DNA of 64,000 nt from Tenrec ecaudatus (GCF_050624435.1 NC_134535.1:76132494-76196493); one strand, 5' to 3'; shown: positions 11,769 through 25,984, numbered from the stretch's first letter. Numbers and translations are program-made. The notes: generated from the letters alone by a model not told the origin.

Positions 11769-13204
11769 ATGATATCACAGAGTCTGCAGATGGAGATAAT
11801 AACCCTGAATATCAATGGCCTGACCTCAGGCATTAGAAGACTGAGACTAGCAGATTGGCTTAGAAAACACAACCCATCTCAGAAGCAAAAAAGCCCACAT
11901 GGAAGAAGCACACCAGCCAGTGCGATCACGAGGTGCCCAAGGGACCAGGTATAAGGCATCATGCAAAAAAAAGAAAAAAGAATATGTGTGTATATATATA
12001 TATACCATATTGAATGAAGGGGGAAGTGCAGAGTGGAGACCCAAGGCCCAAGTGTCGGCCACTGGAGATCCCCTCATAGAGGGGTTTAGGAGAGGAGACG
12101 GGTCAGTCAGGGTGCGAGGTAGTACCGATGAAGAGCACAGCTTTCCCCCAGATCCTGGATGCTTCCTCCCCCCAACTACCATGATCCAAATTCTACCTTG
12201 CAGGGCTGGATAGGGCAGAGGTTGTACACTGGTACACATGAGGGCTGGAGGCACAGGGAATCCTGGGTGGATGATACCTTCAGGACCAAGGGTGTGAGGG
12301 GCGATGCTGGGAGAGTGGAGGGTGAGTGGGTTGGAGTGGGGGAACTGATTACAGGGATCCACATGTGACCTCCTCCCTGGGAGATGGACGGCAGAGAAGG
12401 GGGGGAAGAAAGACTCTGGATAGAGCAAGATATGACAAAATAACAATGTATAAATTACAAAGGGCACACGAGGGAGGGGGGAGCGGGGAGGGAGGGGAAA
12501 AAAAAGAGGACCTGATGCAAAGGGCTTAAGTGGAGAGCAAATGCTTTGAGAATGACTATGGCGGGGAATGTGCGGATGTGCTTTATACAATTGATGTATG
12601 TATATGTATGGATTGTGATAAGAGTTGTATGAGTCCCTAATAAAATGTAAAAAAAGAAAAGGAAAAAAAGAAAGAAAAGAAAATGATTAGGGCAAAGAAT
12701 GTACAGATGTGCTTTATACAATTGATGTATGTATATGTATGAACTGTGATAAGAGTTGTATGAGCCCCTAATAAAACATTTAAAAGAAAAAAAAAAAGAA
12801 AATAAAACACAACCCATCAATCTGCTGCGTACAGGAAACACATCTCAAGGCTACAGAGAAAAATAGGCTGAGAATCAAAGGCTGGAGAAAGGCATAACAA
12901 GGAAACAGCAATTCCAAATAAGCAGGGGTTGCAATCCTAATCTTGGCTAAAATTGATCTCAAAGTGCAAACCATAAAAAGTGATTAGGAGTAATATTATA
13001 TAATGCTCAACGGAATGGTAGACAAAGAACCACTAAGCACTGTAAACATATATTCCCTGAATGAGAGAACCTCAGAATACGTCAACCAAACACTCCAAAA
13101 GATGAAAAATGAAATCACAACCTCAACAGTTATAGTGAGTGACTTCAATACACCGCTCTCTGAGAAATATAGATCACAGGAAAAGAAATTCAACAAGGAG
13201 CCTA
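11769..13204 (+). pseudogene. L1 ORF2 start (endonuclease region), interrupted
   Basis: The start of the L1 endonuclease-reverse transcriptase: MEIITLNINGLTSGIRRLRLADWLRKH at 11787-11870 is the first strand and catalytic Asn of the EN domain. The frame is cut by the nested copy at 11879-12803. Homology resumes with a decayed TG(N/E)TSQGYREKN region (12830) and reaches STVIVSDFNTPLSE at 13121-13160, the conserved 'GDFN' segment of EN (here SDFN). The RT domain is missing. This is a dead LINE fragment. Confidence 0.75.
11879..12803 (+). mobile_element. Nested L1 3'-UTR copy with 15-bp TSD and two tails
   Basis: A 925-bp, 5'-truncated L1 3'-UTR copy inside the ORF2 of another L1. The 15-bp target duplication AAAACACAACCCATC is perfect (11864-11878 and 12804-12818); the target TAG/AAAACAC is close to the L1 endonuclease TT/AAAA preference. 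The end is doubled: AATAAAA near 12640, an A-rich spacer, then a second ~110-bp tail with AATAAAA near 12771. It shares this feature and 5' details with 5123-6657. Confidence 0.9.
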
Positions 13205-16075
<2,871 letters not shown>

Positions 16076-16085
16076 GTGCATCGAT

Positions 16086-17475
16086 TCACAAATATTCTGA
16101 GAAGCTGAAGTATATGAAGAACATGATATCATGATGAGAAGGAGACTCATGAACTGCCTTCAATATGCAGATGACACACCATTGCTTGTTGAAAGTGAAG
16201 AAGATTTGAAGCACTTACTGATGAAGGTTAAAAACTACAACCTTCAGTATGGATTACATATCAACCTAAAGAAAATAAAAAAGTCCTCACTACTAGAACA
16301 ATAAGCAACTTCACAATAAACAGAGAAAAGATGGAAGTTTTCAAACATTTAATTTTACTTGAATCCACAATCAAAACCATTAAATTTTAGAACTAAAAGA
16401 CCTATTGCGTTGGGCAAATCTATTGCAAATGAGCTCTTGAAATGTTAAAAAGAAAAGATGTCACTTTGAGGACCAATGTGTACCTGACTTAAGCTATATT
16501 AGCATATGAACGTGAAAGGTGGCCAATGAAAAAGGAAGATCAAAAAATAATATATGCATTTAAATTTTGATGTTAGTGAAGAATATCAAATATATCATGT
16601 ATGCCTGAAGGGTGAACACTATGTTAGAAGAAGTAATCCAGAATGCTCTTTAGAAGCGGGTGGTGAGGCTTTGTCTCATTGACTTTGGGCATGTATCAAT
16701 CTTTGAAGAAGATATTGTGGTAGTTACATAATCTGGTGTCAATTTGAGGATTACGAGTGAAGGGGTGGAGTCTAGCCTATCAATCATCATATAGCCAATG
16801 AGCCCTCTCTGTGTGGGCATGGCCTTCTCCTGAGGATTCTGGGAGGACTCTGGTATTTTCCTCCTTGCAGGTGGGGACTTTCTCTCTGTCTCTCTATGCT
16901 CATTCCCTATGAGACATTTCTGAGGGGAAGCCACATGAATCTACCCTGGGGCAGTCAGAGTTTCGGAGCTGAAGGAACCACGTGGAGACACCTGCCAGTG
17001 CTGAAATGTTTACAGTGCCACTGCATCCACAAGACTTCCCACCCACTGGCCTGTGATCTTCCTGCACTCGGCATCAGCGCATGTGTTTCGTGAGTCTGTA
17101 GAGGACTTTATAGGTTGGTATCAGACATATGAGAAAATATTGGACCTATGGACTTGATCTGGACTGGGCAGGGATGTTTTCTCAATTTTCAATTGCTCTT
17201 GTATATAAACATCTTTCTTATATACATATGTGTGATTATGAATTTGTTTCTTTAGTCTACCGGGTCTAACACAGACATCATGGTTGGTAAAGTAAATGGT
17301 CAGTGAAAAAGGAGGAAGTCCCTTGATGGGATATATTGACACAGTAGTTGCAACAATAGGCACAAACATAGTAGCAGAGACTGTGAAGGTAATGAAGGGC
17401 CAGGTCATGCTTTGTCCTGTTGTACATAGGGTTGCTAGAATGCAATGAGTTGCTTGATCTGGCTCGTCTAGTTAC
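16086..17475 (+). mobile_element. RTE (BovB-related) LINE, 3' part, split by an LTR
   Basis: RTE-type LINE: the reverse transcriptase stretch LQYADDTPLLVESEEDLKHLLMKVKNYNLQYGLHINL is readable at 16158-16270, with YADD at 16164-16175. The frame then decays (ELLKC, KEDQKIIYAF). RTE sequence reaches 16715, is interrupted by a solo LTR, and resumes at 17274 with CATGGTTGGTAAAGTAAATGGTCAG and a 3' end containing ATAGGGTTGCTAGAATG (17427), akin to the AfroSINE tail. The open frames are too broken for activity. Confidence 0.8.
16716..17273 (-). mobile_element. Solo LTR, ERVL/MaLR-like (family A)
   Basis: A 558-bp fossil with TG...CA ends; on minus it begins TGTGTTAGACCCGGTAGAC and ends GTAACTACCACA. 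It is flanked by GATAT (16711-16715) and GACAT (17274-17278), a 5-bp target duplication differing at one base, and it splits an otherwise continuous RTE copy. TG...CA ends and a 5-bp duplication fit class III (ERVL/MaLR) LTRs. Related copies lie at 18571, 21864, 23671, 42242, 57887 and 63895. It is younger than the RTE copy it interrupts. Confidence 0.7.
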
Positions 17476-17624
17476 AGTCTTTATAAGTCTCACCAAATGA
17501 CTTTTTCCTAAGGATATAGTTAAGAGGTGGTTGGAGAAGATGCTGACAGGATCATATAATTTAGTTGCAAGGGAATGTTGATAGAGTTAATTGTGATTAA
17601 GAAAACTTGGAATTAGCCACTGAA

Positions 17625-18000
17625 AGTCATATGACGAGCATAACCTGCCAGACACTGAACAACATGATTAGCCGCAGTCCATTTTCAGAGGTAGTGACAG
17701 AAAATGGGCCCCTTAAGTCAGAAGGCACTGAAAATATGACTGAGGAAGAACTGCTTTCCTGAAGAATAGACCATAATGATATGGATGGAGAAAAGCCTCC
17801 ATTTGCTGGAGGGACATGACTCAAAATGAGAAGAAACAGCTGTGAACATTTATTAATAGTGGAACACGGAACGGAAGAAACACGAATCAATGCCATTGGA
17901 AGTCATCAGAAATGAAATGGAAAGCAAACAGATTGATATTATAGGCATTAGTGAACTGAAATGGACTGGCATTAACTATTTTGATAGTGTATTTATCGTC
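17625..18000 (+). mobile_element. RTE LINE, 5' fragment (start of endonuclease)
   Basis: Matches the 63255-63880 RTE block by block: 'gacatgactcaaaatgagaag' (17812) and the EN start with EVIRNEMESKQIDIIGISELKWTG (about 17900-17970), the RTE/BovB endonuclease motif with catalytic Glu in SELKW. Upstream 17640-17810 fits the 5' part of the same family. It ends near the LTR at 18084. Confidence 0.75.
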
Positions 18001-18083
18001 ATGGATCCATGTTTGTTGCTCCAAGTTTGTTTCTATTTGTAAGATAATGTAGAGACTGATTCATCTTACAAATTGAATGGGTT

Positions 18084-18559
18084 TGAGATGGTACAATCTT
18101 CAAGAGAAAACTTATATACAAAAGAGACAAACCAAAAGTCAGGGCAAGAGGGTCCCTGCAGTAAATTATGCCAGGCCCAGAGCTTTATTAAGAGCAATCT
18201 TATATAGTCTTCAGGTCATATATCCAGCAAGCTTATGCCAGGATTATGCAAAGGGTGATTTAAAATTCTTGAGGCATACAAGGAAGCATTAATATTTCAG
18301 TAAAGTTATACACAGGTGGGAAGGAAGGACAAGGTTGGGAACATAAAGAAATTGTTGAACTTTAAGGTGGCTTCTTTCTGCCGTCTTTTCCAGAGAACAA
18401 AGAGACAAAGTGTCCATTTATCTCAGGCAGAGAAACAGACCAACCGTTGCTTCAATCAGCTCCCCGTGATGAGCTGTCACCATCCTTCCACGACCTTGAG
18501 TTATGAAATGTGTTGGTCCTGTCCTGTTTGCCTAAGGAACAAACAGCTTTCCCCCTACA
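18084..18559 (-). mobile_element. Probable solo LTR (class unclear)
   Basis: On minus the segment begins TGTAGGGGGAAAGCTG, has a TATATAAGATTG box (near 18195), an AATAAAGC polyadenylation signal (near 18183) and ends near ACCATCTCA. This is the order expected of an LTR of about 475 bp. It lies between an RTE fragment and a 5'-truncated family-A LTR. No target duplication was found, so the inner boundary is approximate. Fossil, no internal genes seen. Confidence 0.5.
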
Positions 18560-18570
18560 CCTACTTTTTC

Positions 18571-18893
18571 TTTGCATATAACACATGCAATGATGCTGAA
18601 TGCAGGAAGATTACAGGCCAGTGGGTGGAAAGTTTTGTGGATCCAGGGAATAGTGTAAGCATCTTAGTGCTGGCAGAGGTCTCCCCATGATTCCTCCAGC
18701 TCCAGAGCTCTGGCTCTACCAGGTCCTCTCCAGGAATGTCTCACAGGGAGTGAATCAGTTCTGTCTCCTGCAAGCTAGTTATCTCTTTAGCGCCTCAAAA
18801 TGAGGTCATCAAGTTGTGACCTGATTGACAAGCTAAATTCCACCCCTTCACTATTAATTCTCAAATTGACAACAGAATATGTAATTACCACAG
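18571..18893 (+). mobile_element. Family-A LTR, 3' part
   Basis: Contains the blocks ACACATGCAATGATGCTGAATG, AAGATTACAGGCCAGTGGGTGG and the end TATGTAATTACCACA shared with the copies at 23671 and 57887. The first ~220 bp are missing where the neighbouring LTR lies. A fossil ERVL/MaLR-like LTR. Confidence 0.65.
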
Positions 18894-20949
18894 ACCACCT
18901 CTTGTCAATTTGACATTTTCACACAACTCTTTAGACATATATAATTTTCAAACAATGAAATCATATCTGTACCTAACAGGATAAAACTAAAATGCAAACA
19001 GTTAAAAATGTGCTACCCTCACTTAAATATAACATTCTATAAGTGAACAAAACAAAAATATCCTATGTTTATGTGAGCACCTACACCATAATCCTATGAA
19101 CATATTCATATGAATACATTTCCCCACTTATGAAAGTTTATAAGCCAACTATTTAATTCCTTTATCCTCCCCATTTTGGCTATCCAATTTCTATACTGTC
19201 CACTCACATCAACCCAGTGCTCTGAGGAGACAATTATATTCTTTGATGTGAAGAATCTTCATTTCCATTGAAACCTTCTGAAGTCCACCTTCATAAGCAA
19301 AGCCAAATCAGGACAGGCCATTCATAAAGCCAGCAGCAATATGTACCAGTTCACAGGCTCAAAAATCTTCTCTTCATCTGGTTAGGCTCTGGTCAACTCA
19401 ATGTGGGTTTTCTCACTTAGCCTCACCAGGGTGCTCACTGGTCGCCTTGTCTTTAGACCATGGATACATCACAAATTCTCAACAACTCTAGGCCCCTTGG
19501 GCTAGGTCACGTACTTCAGACCAGTCAACTGCTCTCAGCTTCTCCTCTAGTTCCTGTAAACCAGTTGCGCAGATGTCAGTCGCCGGACTCAAGACATCTC
19601 TTTACTGCTGCATTTCTCCCACTTCCACTCAACAAGTGGATCCAGGTGGTCACCTAGCAAGCATTTCAGCCTGCCCATAGGCTTCCTTTAACATTCAGTC
19701 CTAGAGAGAAATTTTCTTCATGGTTCCAGATTTTTTCCAGCTTCTGACAAAAACCACTAGTTCAAGATTCAAAAAGTCACAGAGTTCCTTTTTCTTCAGT
19801 CTGTCAACAATGGCCCCTTAGGCAAGACTCTTCAAATACCAACGTCCTGAGTACTCCAAAGCACTGGGTGGCGCTTATCTTTTCAGAGCCTTCTTTGCAG
19901 GCGTGTCCTAGCCCCTTTCAAGGCAAGTGGGCTTACAAACTCTCTGTTTTCAGGTGTCTCAATAATAATTTCTATAAATCATTATATCAACAATAATAAG
20001 CAGAATAAATCCGTATAAACAAAGTAGAATCAGATCCTAAACTCAATTCTTTAAAAAGACAAGTTTAATCCTTATTTAGCTTATCTTAATCTTTATTTAA
20101 ACTATTTCATTGATACAAAAATATGGGATTAGACTTCTGACAGTATCAACCCAGAGACAGGCTTTTGGTCAGTCATATTGACCTTCTGTCGGCCATTTTC
20201 TTATGCAGGTCAGAGAAATTCAAATAGTGGTTTCTCCACCCCAACCCCACCTAAGCCCCAAATATACACGAATCACATTCATTTTCTCCATTTCAAACAG
20301 GAATAGCCAAAGACAACAAATAAAGTTATTATTTACAGAAATGTCCACTACAGAGGGTTTCTCCTTTATAGAGCTAAATGAATGACTAAAAAGTTTGCTT
20401 TTTCAAAATAGGGTATATGCTCTGTGTTCCATTGTTCTTCATCAAATGTTTGTGCAGATCTAGGAAGGCTGGTTGGTCATAGCAAAATGAAATTAAAAAA
20501 ACTAATCTCTTAATTAAAATGAAATTTTAAATGGTTATAGTGGTATATGCTATAGAGTAATCTTATATTTGAAGTACTTTAATTATTATAATATATTTAA
20601 AACTAATTATGTTGACTATGAGAAGGAATGCATGTAGAAAATATTAAAGTATCACGATTCTACAACAAAGACCCGAGAAACCATGTAAAATGAATACAGA
20701 TGATAATCCCAGGACCTGGAGCTTTAAAGCAAAAGATGAATCAATACCAATTAGAGGAACAAACTGAATGAATACAAGAAGGAAATATATGGAACTGAGC
20801 ATTGCCAACTGTCTTCACACAGAATGTCTATTCTGAATTGCAAGTAGTATGTCCCTCAGGACGAGATACAACTTAACTCTGCTTACCCAGGTCTGCACAG
20901 GTGCCCACAGAAGTGATCCATGATCTCCTTATCTTCCCTGAAAAATCTT
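18894..20949. other. Intergenic, possibly old repeat internal sequence
   Basis: 18894-20050 follows directly after the LTR piece and has the feel of repeat-derived, multiply mutated sequence (no long frame, mixed composition). I cannot assign it. 20051-20949 is AT-rich with no gene, RNA or repeat that I recognise. Confidence 0.3.
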
Positions 20950-22690
20950 CCTTTTTTTATGCTCCTCAGGATCACTCCCTGCCTCCTCCATGGTAAATAG
21001 AGTCCCTCCTCCCCTATCACCACAGCCATGATTTGCAGCTAGCACTTGTACAAGGACGGTATCCTTTTTTGGTTTTACTTTCCTTGTTCTTTTTTGTTTC
21101 TTCTTATTTCTTTCCTCTTTCTCTCCACCCTACCCCCATTTTCCTTCTCTGCCTCATATCCCTTCAATGAGTCAGAAAGCAGGGAATCTACCGAGCTATA
21201 TCCATGCTACCCACTGTTTGTGTATAATCAGTCACTTAGCACCACTGTGTACAAGACAAATGGTACACCACACCTGCCCAGCTCAGCTACTTGGAATGAC
21301 AGCAATGAAGGCCCACTGTCCCACCCAGTATCAAAACCACCTGGAGGCTTGTGGTTAGCAGTCAAGAAATACCAAACCAGTGACCAGAATAGCACATTAC
21401 CCCTTGTCTGGATATATGAAAACAAAACCAAACAAATTCAAGGTAAGTGAATCAATATATAATCACCAAATTAATTCCATGACAACACCACAATATTTTT
21501 AGGGATGACAGACAATTTGAAATTGCACACACATACTCAATGGGCTATGAAGGAACAAGCAACATACAGGGCTAGAAAATAATCTGGGTGACAGAATAGA
21601 ATTAAAGTACCATATAATGTTGGTGGTGGGGATGTTTTCTTTCAGCAATTCCTTTTCTCTGTACTTTTTGCTCTTTTCCTGATCCTGGAATCCCTATCAC
21701 ATAAATTATTCCTTTTGGTGGTTTCCCACATAATTCCTAAGCTTTCGTCAGATTCTTTTTGTTTTTCTGATTTTTCTGCTGTTTAGTTTTGAGAGCTTTG
21801 GCTATAAACTCACCTCGCCAATTCATCCTTCCTTGTTTCAATTTTACTTCTGTAACTTGAAGATGTGTAAAAGTGTCGGGGTGGAATTCAAGATGTCCAT
21901 CAGGTCACAGCCTGCTGGTGCCTCCTTATGGATGTGAAACACACATGGACGTGGCCTTCTCATAAGGAGGGCCCTGGGAACTCCCTGTCATCTCCCTGTG
22001 CTTTCACCTTCTGCTGGCTGACACTGACCAGAGCCCTGTGATGAACTTTACCCTTGGACCCACACGACTTTGTTCCCACCGGCTTGTGATCTTCCTGCAG
22101 TCTGCATCATTGCATGTGGTTGCATGAGTGTGCAGAGGGACTTAGGGACTATAATCAGGTTTATGGACTTGAGGTGGACTGAGTTGGGATGTTTTCTCCA
22201 TGTATGATTACTTCTTGATATAAAGTGCTCATGCATATATGAGTTGTCTCTGCATTTGTTTCTCTAGTCAACGTGGCCCATCACCACTCCTTTATTTTGC
22301 AATATCTGTGTTCCATTGATTCAATTTTTCCACCTTGTCCTCCCATTATTTTGCTTGTTTCTGAATTTTTAAGTTAATCTTTTGTAGCTATAGTAGCTGC
22401 TTTCATATTATTTTAAATTATTTTTAATTTACCATTTTGCTTCTTTTGTGTTGTTTTCTTAAAGTGTTTTATTATTCTTTCTTCTCCTTGATATTTTTTG
22501 TGTTTCACGTTTTTTGTTGTGGTCTTCTTAATCTCGTTGAGAGCACTATAAAGAATATTTTCATTTTTTTAGGTAGTTCCATGAACATTTCTTCCTCTCG
22601 AAAGTTTTCTGTTTTGTCTTGATTTTTAATTTGTTTAGCCTCTTGCTGAAAATATCTTTTCCTGCTTGCTCTTGTGATTTGATATTGTGT
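20950..22690. repeat. 1.7-kb composite repeat, copy 1
   Basis: Aligns along its whole length with 41345-43072: GGATCACTCCCTGCCTCC, AGCTAGCACTTGT(A/G)CAAGGACGG, CACCTGGAGGCTTGTGGTTAG, then a reversed family-A-like LTR (21864-22280) at the same offset, then TTTAGGTAGTTCCATGAACA. Similarity looks well above 90% by eye. Short frames in it mirror those in the second copy and are not genes. Whether it is a mobile composite or a segmental duplication is unresolved. Confidence 0.75.
21864..22280 (-). mobile_element. Family-A-related solo LTR inside composite repeat
   Basis: On minus: GACTAGAGAAACAAATGCAG, then CATGCAATGATGCAGACTGC and AGGAAGATCACAAGCCGGTG, the same order as the family-A LTR at 57887. 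The element is about 415 bp, shorter than the others. Its counterpart in the second composite is at 42242-42658. Fossil; no internal genes. Confidence 0.65.
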
Positions 22691-23665
22691 ACTCTTTCTA
22701 AGCCATACAGGGGTCATACACTTATAAGTTTATTTATTGTATGCATGTTTTCTGCATCATGATATTTTCTTTTGTTTTGATGTATCTGATTAGGTAGGGT
22801 GAGTAGCTTCCTCTGGCACCAGTCTGGCCACATTATAGTTCTGAATACCTGGTGGCTGGCTGGAGTAGGAGGCACTGCTGTTCTGAGACTCTTCTATGGG
22901 TTGGGTGGGGGGCATAGATATGAGCACCTCCAGTTGGCTGGTTCTTGGTTCACTGGGTTTCAGAATCACAATTAATCCTGTGAACAGTAACTTACAACAA
23001 AATAATATAATCTTACCATTATCTTCCCCCACCTTCTCTTAGCCAGACCATCAAGAAAAGGGAAATACACTAGTATGCTCGGCCCTACCAAGTGGTTTGG
23101 TGGAAACACCAAAGTCTAAGGACAGAAGAGCCACATTAAGTATATCATTGTGCCACAGGGCTTCATCCATTTTCCGTGGCTCCAGGTAGTCTGGATTCTA
23201 CAAAAATTCAAAATTTTGTTTTGAATTTTCCTCAGATTGATCAGAATTCTTTTATAAAATCTTTGATAAAAAATTTACTTATGGTAACTGGGCACTATCC
23301 AGTCCTTCTGGGCTAATGGTAAAAGATTCATGGAGTCAGTTAGCAACATATTAATTTCCTTTTCCTATTCCTGACTCCTTGTCATTCTGTGTTGCTCCAG
23401 GTGAATGGAAACCAATTGTTTTCTCCTGGATGGCTCTTGTAAATGTTGGAGACTTTTAACTCACCGAAGACCAGGAACTATGCTGGTCTTTAGTCAAAGT
23501 GGGAAGATAGAACTTGGCTAATCACATAGGCCAATTAACATGGCTATTCTATGAAACTATGACCCTATACTTATAAAACATGGAACGATATCCCATCAAA
23601 TACACAACCAGATACAGGGGTTACTCTTTTTTGTTATCACTCAGCCTTTTCCAATTCAATTTTTT
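22691..23665. other. Intergenic
   Basis: Unique-looking sequence with no supported gene. A 3' splice-like or coding signature could not be found. No repeat recognised. Confidence 0.4.
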
Positions 23666-23670
23666 ATAGG

Positions 23671-24157
23671 TGTTTTAGTCTGGGTAGACTACAGAAACAA
23701 ATCCAGAGACAAATATATATGTGGGACAGTTTTCCATCAAAGAGTAACTGTATAATAAGAAAACATCCAAGCCTAATCCAGAGCAAGTCTGATATTAGCC
23801 CTTATGTCCATAACAGTCTATAAATTCCTCTTCAGACTCACACAAGACATGAAATGATGCTGAATGCAGGAAGGTCACAGACCAGTGGGTAGAGAGTCTT
23901 GTGGATCCAGTGGTGATGGAAGCATCCCAGCATGAGCATGGGTCTCCATATAGCTTCTCTAGCTCCACAGCATAGCTCCTTGTGGCTTAACGATAGGAAA
24001 GTAAAGCAGGGAGTGTGTCCTGCCTCTGGGGCGGAAGACAGGAGTTCCCGGAATCCTCAGGAGAATGTCATGCCCACACAGAGGAACCATTCGCTATGAC
24101 CTAATTGACAGACTTCACGCTTCATTCAAATTGACAGGAGATTAGGCAACTGCCACA
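23671..24157 (+). mobile_element. Family-A solo LTR with 5-bp TSD
   Basis: 487-bp LTR fossil, TG...CA ends (TGTTTTAGTCTGGGTAGAC ... CAACTGCCACA). Flanks ATAGG (23666-23670) and GTAGG (24158-24162) form a 5-bp target duplication with one difference, as for 16716-17273. Shares GATGCTGAATGCAGGAAGGTC and GGATCCAGTGGTGATGGAAG with sister copies. Confidence 0.7.
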
Positions 24158-25057
24158 GTAGGCTTGTGACTTATTTGCAGCAGTTACAGTAGCCATCTGT
24201 ACAATACTATCCTTAATCACTGGAAACTGAAACTCTGGCTTGTAGAAGCTATAATACCTCCTTTCCTCCTCCCTTCCACCCCAGATAAGCACTTACATAC
24301 CTTGGCTTCTATACATTGTCCTTTGTTTTTATATAAATGAAGCAAGTTCATATTGTATTTGTTCTTTTGTGATGGACTTATTTTACTCATCATAAGGTTA
24401 CCACTCAATCCATATTGTAGCATGTATCAAGACTTTATTTCTATTATTAGCCAAGTAGTATGCCACTGTATCACTTTTTGAGGTATTGCCACTTATTTTA
24501 GTTATTGAATTTTATCTATTTTCTGCTTTAGCATCAAAGGTATATTCCCCAAACTAAACAAGTATCACCTTTATTTTTATAACTTCTCTTGGCTCAATAA
24601 TGCCAAACTCATGCATCAGTGTGCAGCAAATTGTTTTCAAGGTTAGGTCTTTGCTTTCACTCTCATTTCATATTCTCCTGCTCTTGTTGTCATAAACTAT
24701 GTTTTGATTTCAAATTTCACCTCCCAAGGGAAACATTTCCTGGAATAAACAGTAAAATTATTTGTCTCAAGTCTATTCTATGCATTCTCATTTGTAATAG
24801 TATCTAATTATTTTAAGTATGATTTATTTTTATTTTCCTCTATAATACTCGAAAGGGTTGCTGCGAGTCAGAATGAAATTGATGGTGGTGAGTTATGCAT
24901 CATTTTAATACCAGATAGGAGATTACTAGAAATTGTCAACTATCTTTCTCATATTTCTATTCTTGATGCTGAGCCTATCACATGAAACATAGTAGACAAT
25001 AAATACTTATTAAAACCCTTGCTATTCAATATTTTATCCATTAAAATAGTCTGATTA
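24158..25057. other. Intergenic with a SINE scrap
   Basis: Mostly unassigned AT-rich sequence. 24845-24892 (AAAGGGTTGCTGCGAGTCAG then AATTGATGGTGGTGAG) is the last 50 bp of an AfroSINE on plus. No other feature. Confidence 0.5.
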
Positions 25058-25984
25058 TTAGAACTTCAAAATCTTATTTACTATGTTCTTAAGGGCTTGC
25101 TTTACCTGCTGATTCCTTAGGGTGTAAATAAAAGGATTTAACAAGGGGCTCGCCGATGTTACCAGTAGAGATATTTCTTTGTCAAAATCACCTCCTTTCT
25201 TTGGTGATGGGTTCATATATAAAAAGATACAGCTGCCATAAGAGAGGGAGACGACAATCATGTGAGAGGAACAAGTAGAAAAGGCCTTTTTCCTTTGCTG
25301 GGCCGAAGGGATTCTCAGAATGGTCCTGATAATGTAGGTGTAAGAAAGTATCACTAGCATCAGAGTAACCACCAGAGTCAAAACCGCTAAGAGGATGACT
25401 ATCAGTTGTAGGACACTTGTATCCGAACACGCAATCTTCACAAGAGGTTTATAGTCACAGTAATATTGATTCAGTACATTGGAAGCACAAAAATCAATTT
25501 TACTTATCAGAATGATTGGTGGTAAGACAGCGAGAAGTCCTCCCATCCAGGAACAGAACACAAGTTGCATGCAGACCTGACTGCTCATGATGGTTAAGTA
25601 ATGAAGGGGTTTACAGATGGCCACATAGCGGTCATAGGACATAGAGGCCAGGAGGTAAAACTCTGTTGCCCCAAGTAGTATAGCAAAAAAGTACTGAGTC
25701 AAGCAGCCAGTAAAGCTTATGACCTTATTTCCTGTTGTCAAACTGGTCAGCAATCTGGGAATGAAAGTAGATGTGAAGAGTATTTCTAAGAAGGAGAAGT
25801 TTCGGAGGAAGAAATACATTGGCGTCTTGAGGTTGGGATCTATGAGAGTGAGTATGATGATGACCAGATTTCCTGAGACACTCATCAAGTAGGCCAGTAA
25901 CAGAAAGATGAATATCACCACTTGGAGGTGAGGTTGATAGGAGAGACCCAGCAGAATAAACTCAGTAAGTGTTTGATTTTTCAT
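25058..25984 (-). CDS. Olfactory receptor, OR2AP1/OR6C-like
   Basis: Intact single-exon odorant receptor of 308 residues starting [15 protein letters not shown]3 is a glycosylation site. Seen: GN at 38-39, [15 protein letters not shown] at 53-67, the TM3 Cys at C94, [15 protein letters not shown] at 115-129, ECL2 cysteines in DFCASN, YYCD and [36 protein letters not shown] joining TM5 and TM6, and [16 protein letters not shown] in TM7. All hallmark residues are present. It is closest to the OR at 660-1589 (shared [24 protein letters not shown] block), so the two look like tandem paralogues about 24 kb apart on the same strand. Compared with that gene it has [16 protein letters not shown] in place of [16 protein letters not shown], so the ligand pocket rim may differ. 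Expected role: odorant GPCR in olfactory neurons. Confidence 0.9.
   Translation of the reverse strand: MKNQTLTEFILLGLSYQPHLQVVIFIFLLLAYLMSVSGNLVIIILTLIDPNLKTPMYFFLRNFSFLEILFTSTFIPRLLTSLTTGNKVISFTGCLTQYFFAILLGATEFYLLASMSYDRYVAICKPLHYLTIMSSQVCMQLVFCSWMGGLLAVLPPIILISKIDFCASNVLNQYYCDYKPLVKIACSDTSVLQLIVILLAVLTLVVTLMLVILSYTYIIRTILRIPSAQQRKKAFSTCSSHMIVVSLSYGSCIFLYMNPSPKKGGDFDKEISLLVTSASPLLNPFIYTLRNQQVKQALKNIVNKILKF

Larger units (their letters stand above)
9610..13204 (+). mobile_element. L1, 5' half: 5' UTR, ORF1 and start of ORF2
   Basis: Begins with GGGAAAATGACAACAGAGTAAC, a typical L1 start. A ~1.1-kb 5' UTR with a duplicated 156-bp unit is followed by decayed ORF1 (about 10780-11650) and the endonuclease part of ORF2 (from 11769). 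ORF2 is split by a nested L1 3'-UTR copy at 11879-12803 and resumes at 12819 with the EN region. It stops abruptly at 13204, where the tail of a minus-strand L1 begins; the rest of ORF2 and the 3' end are lost and do not resume after 16.1 kb. Confidence 0.8.

Noticed and set aside
11847-12590. 247-codon minus-strand frame
   Set aside because: Antisense reading of the L1 3' UTR. The same kind of frame appears in other copies (6167-6694, 5684-6076), follows the repeat's composition and has no domain.
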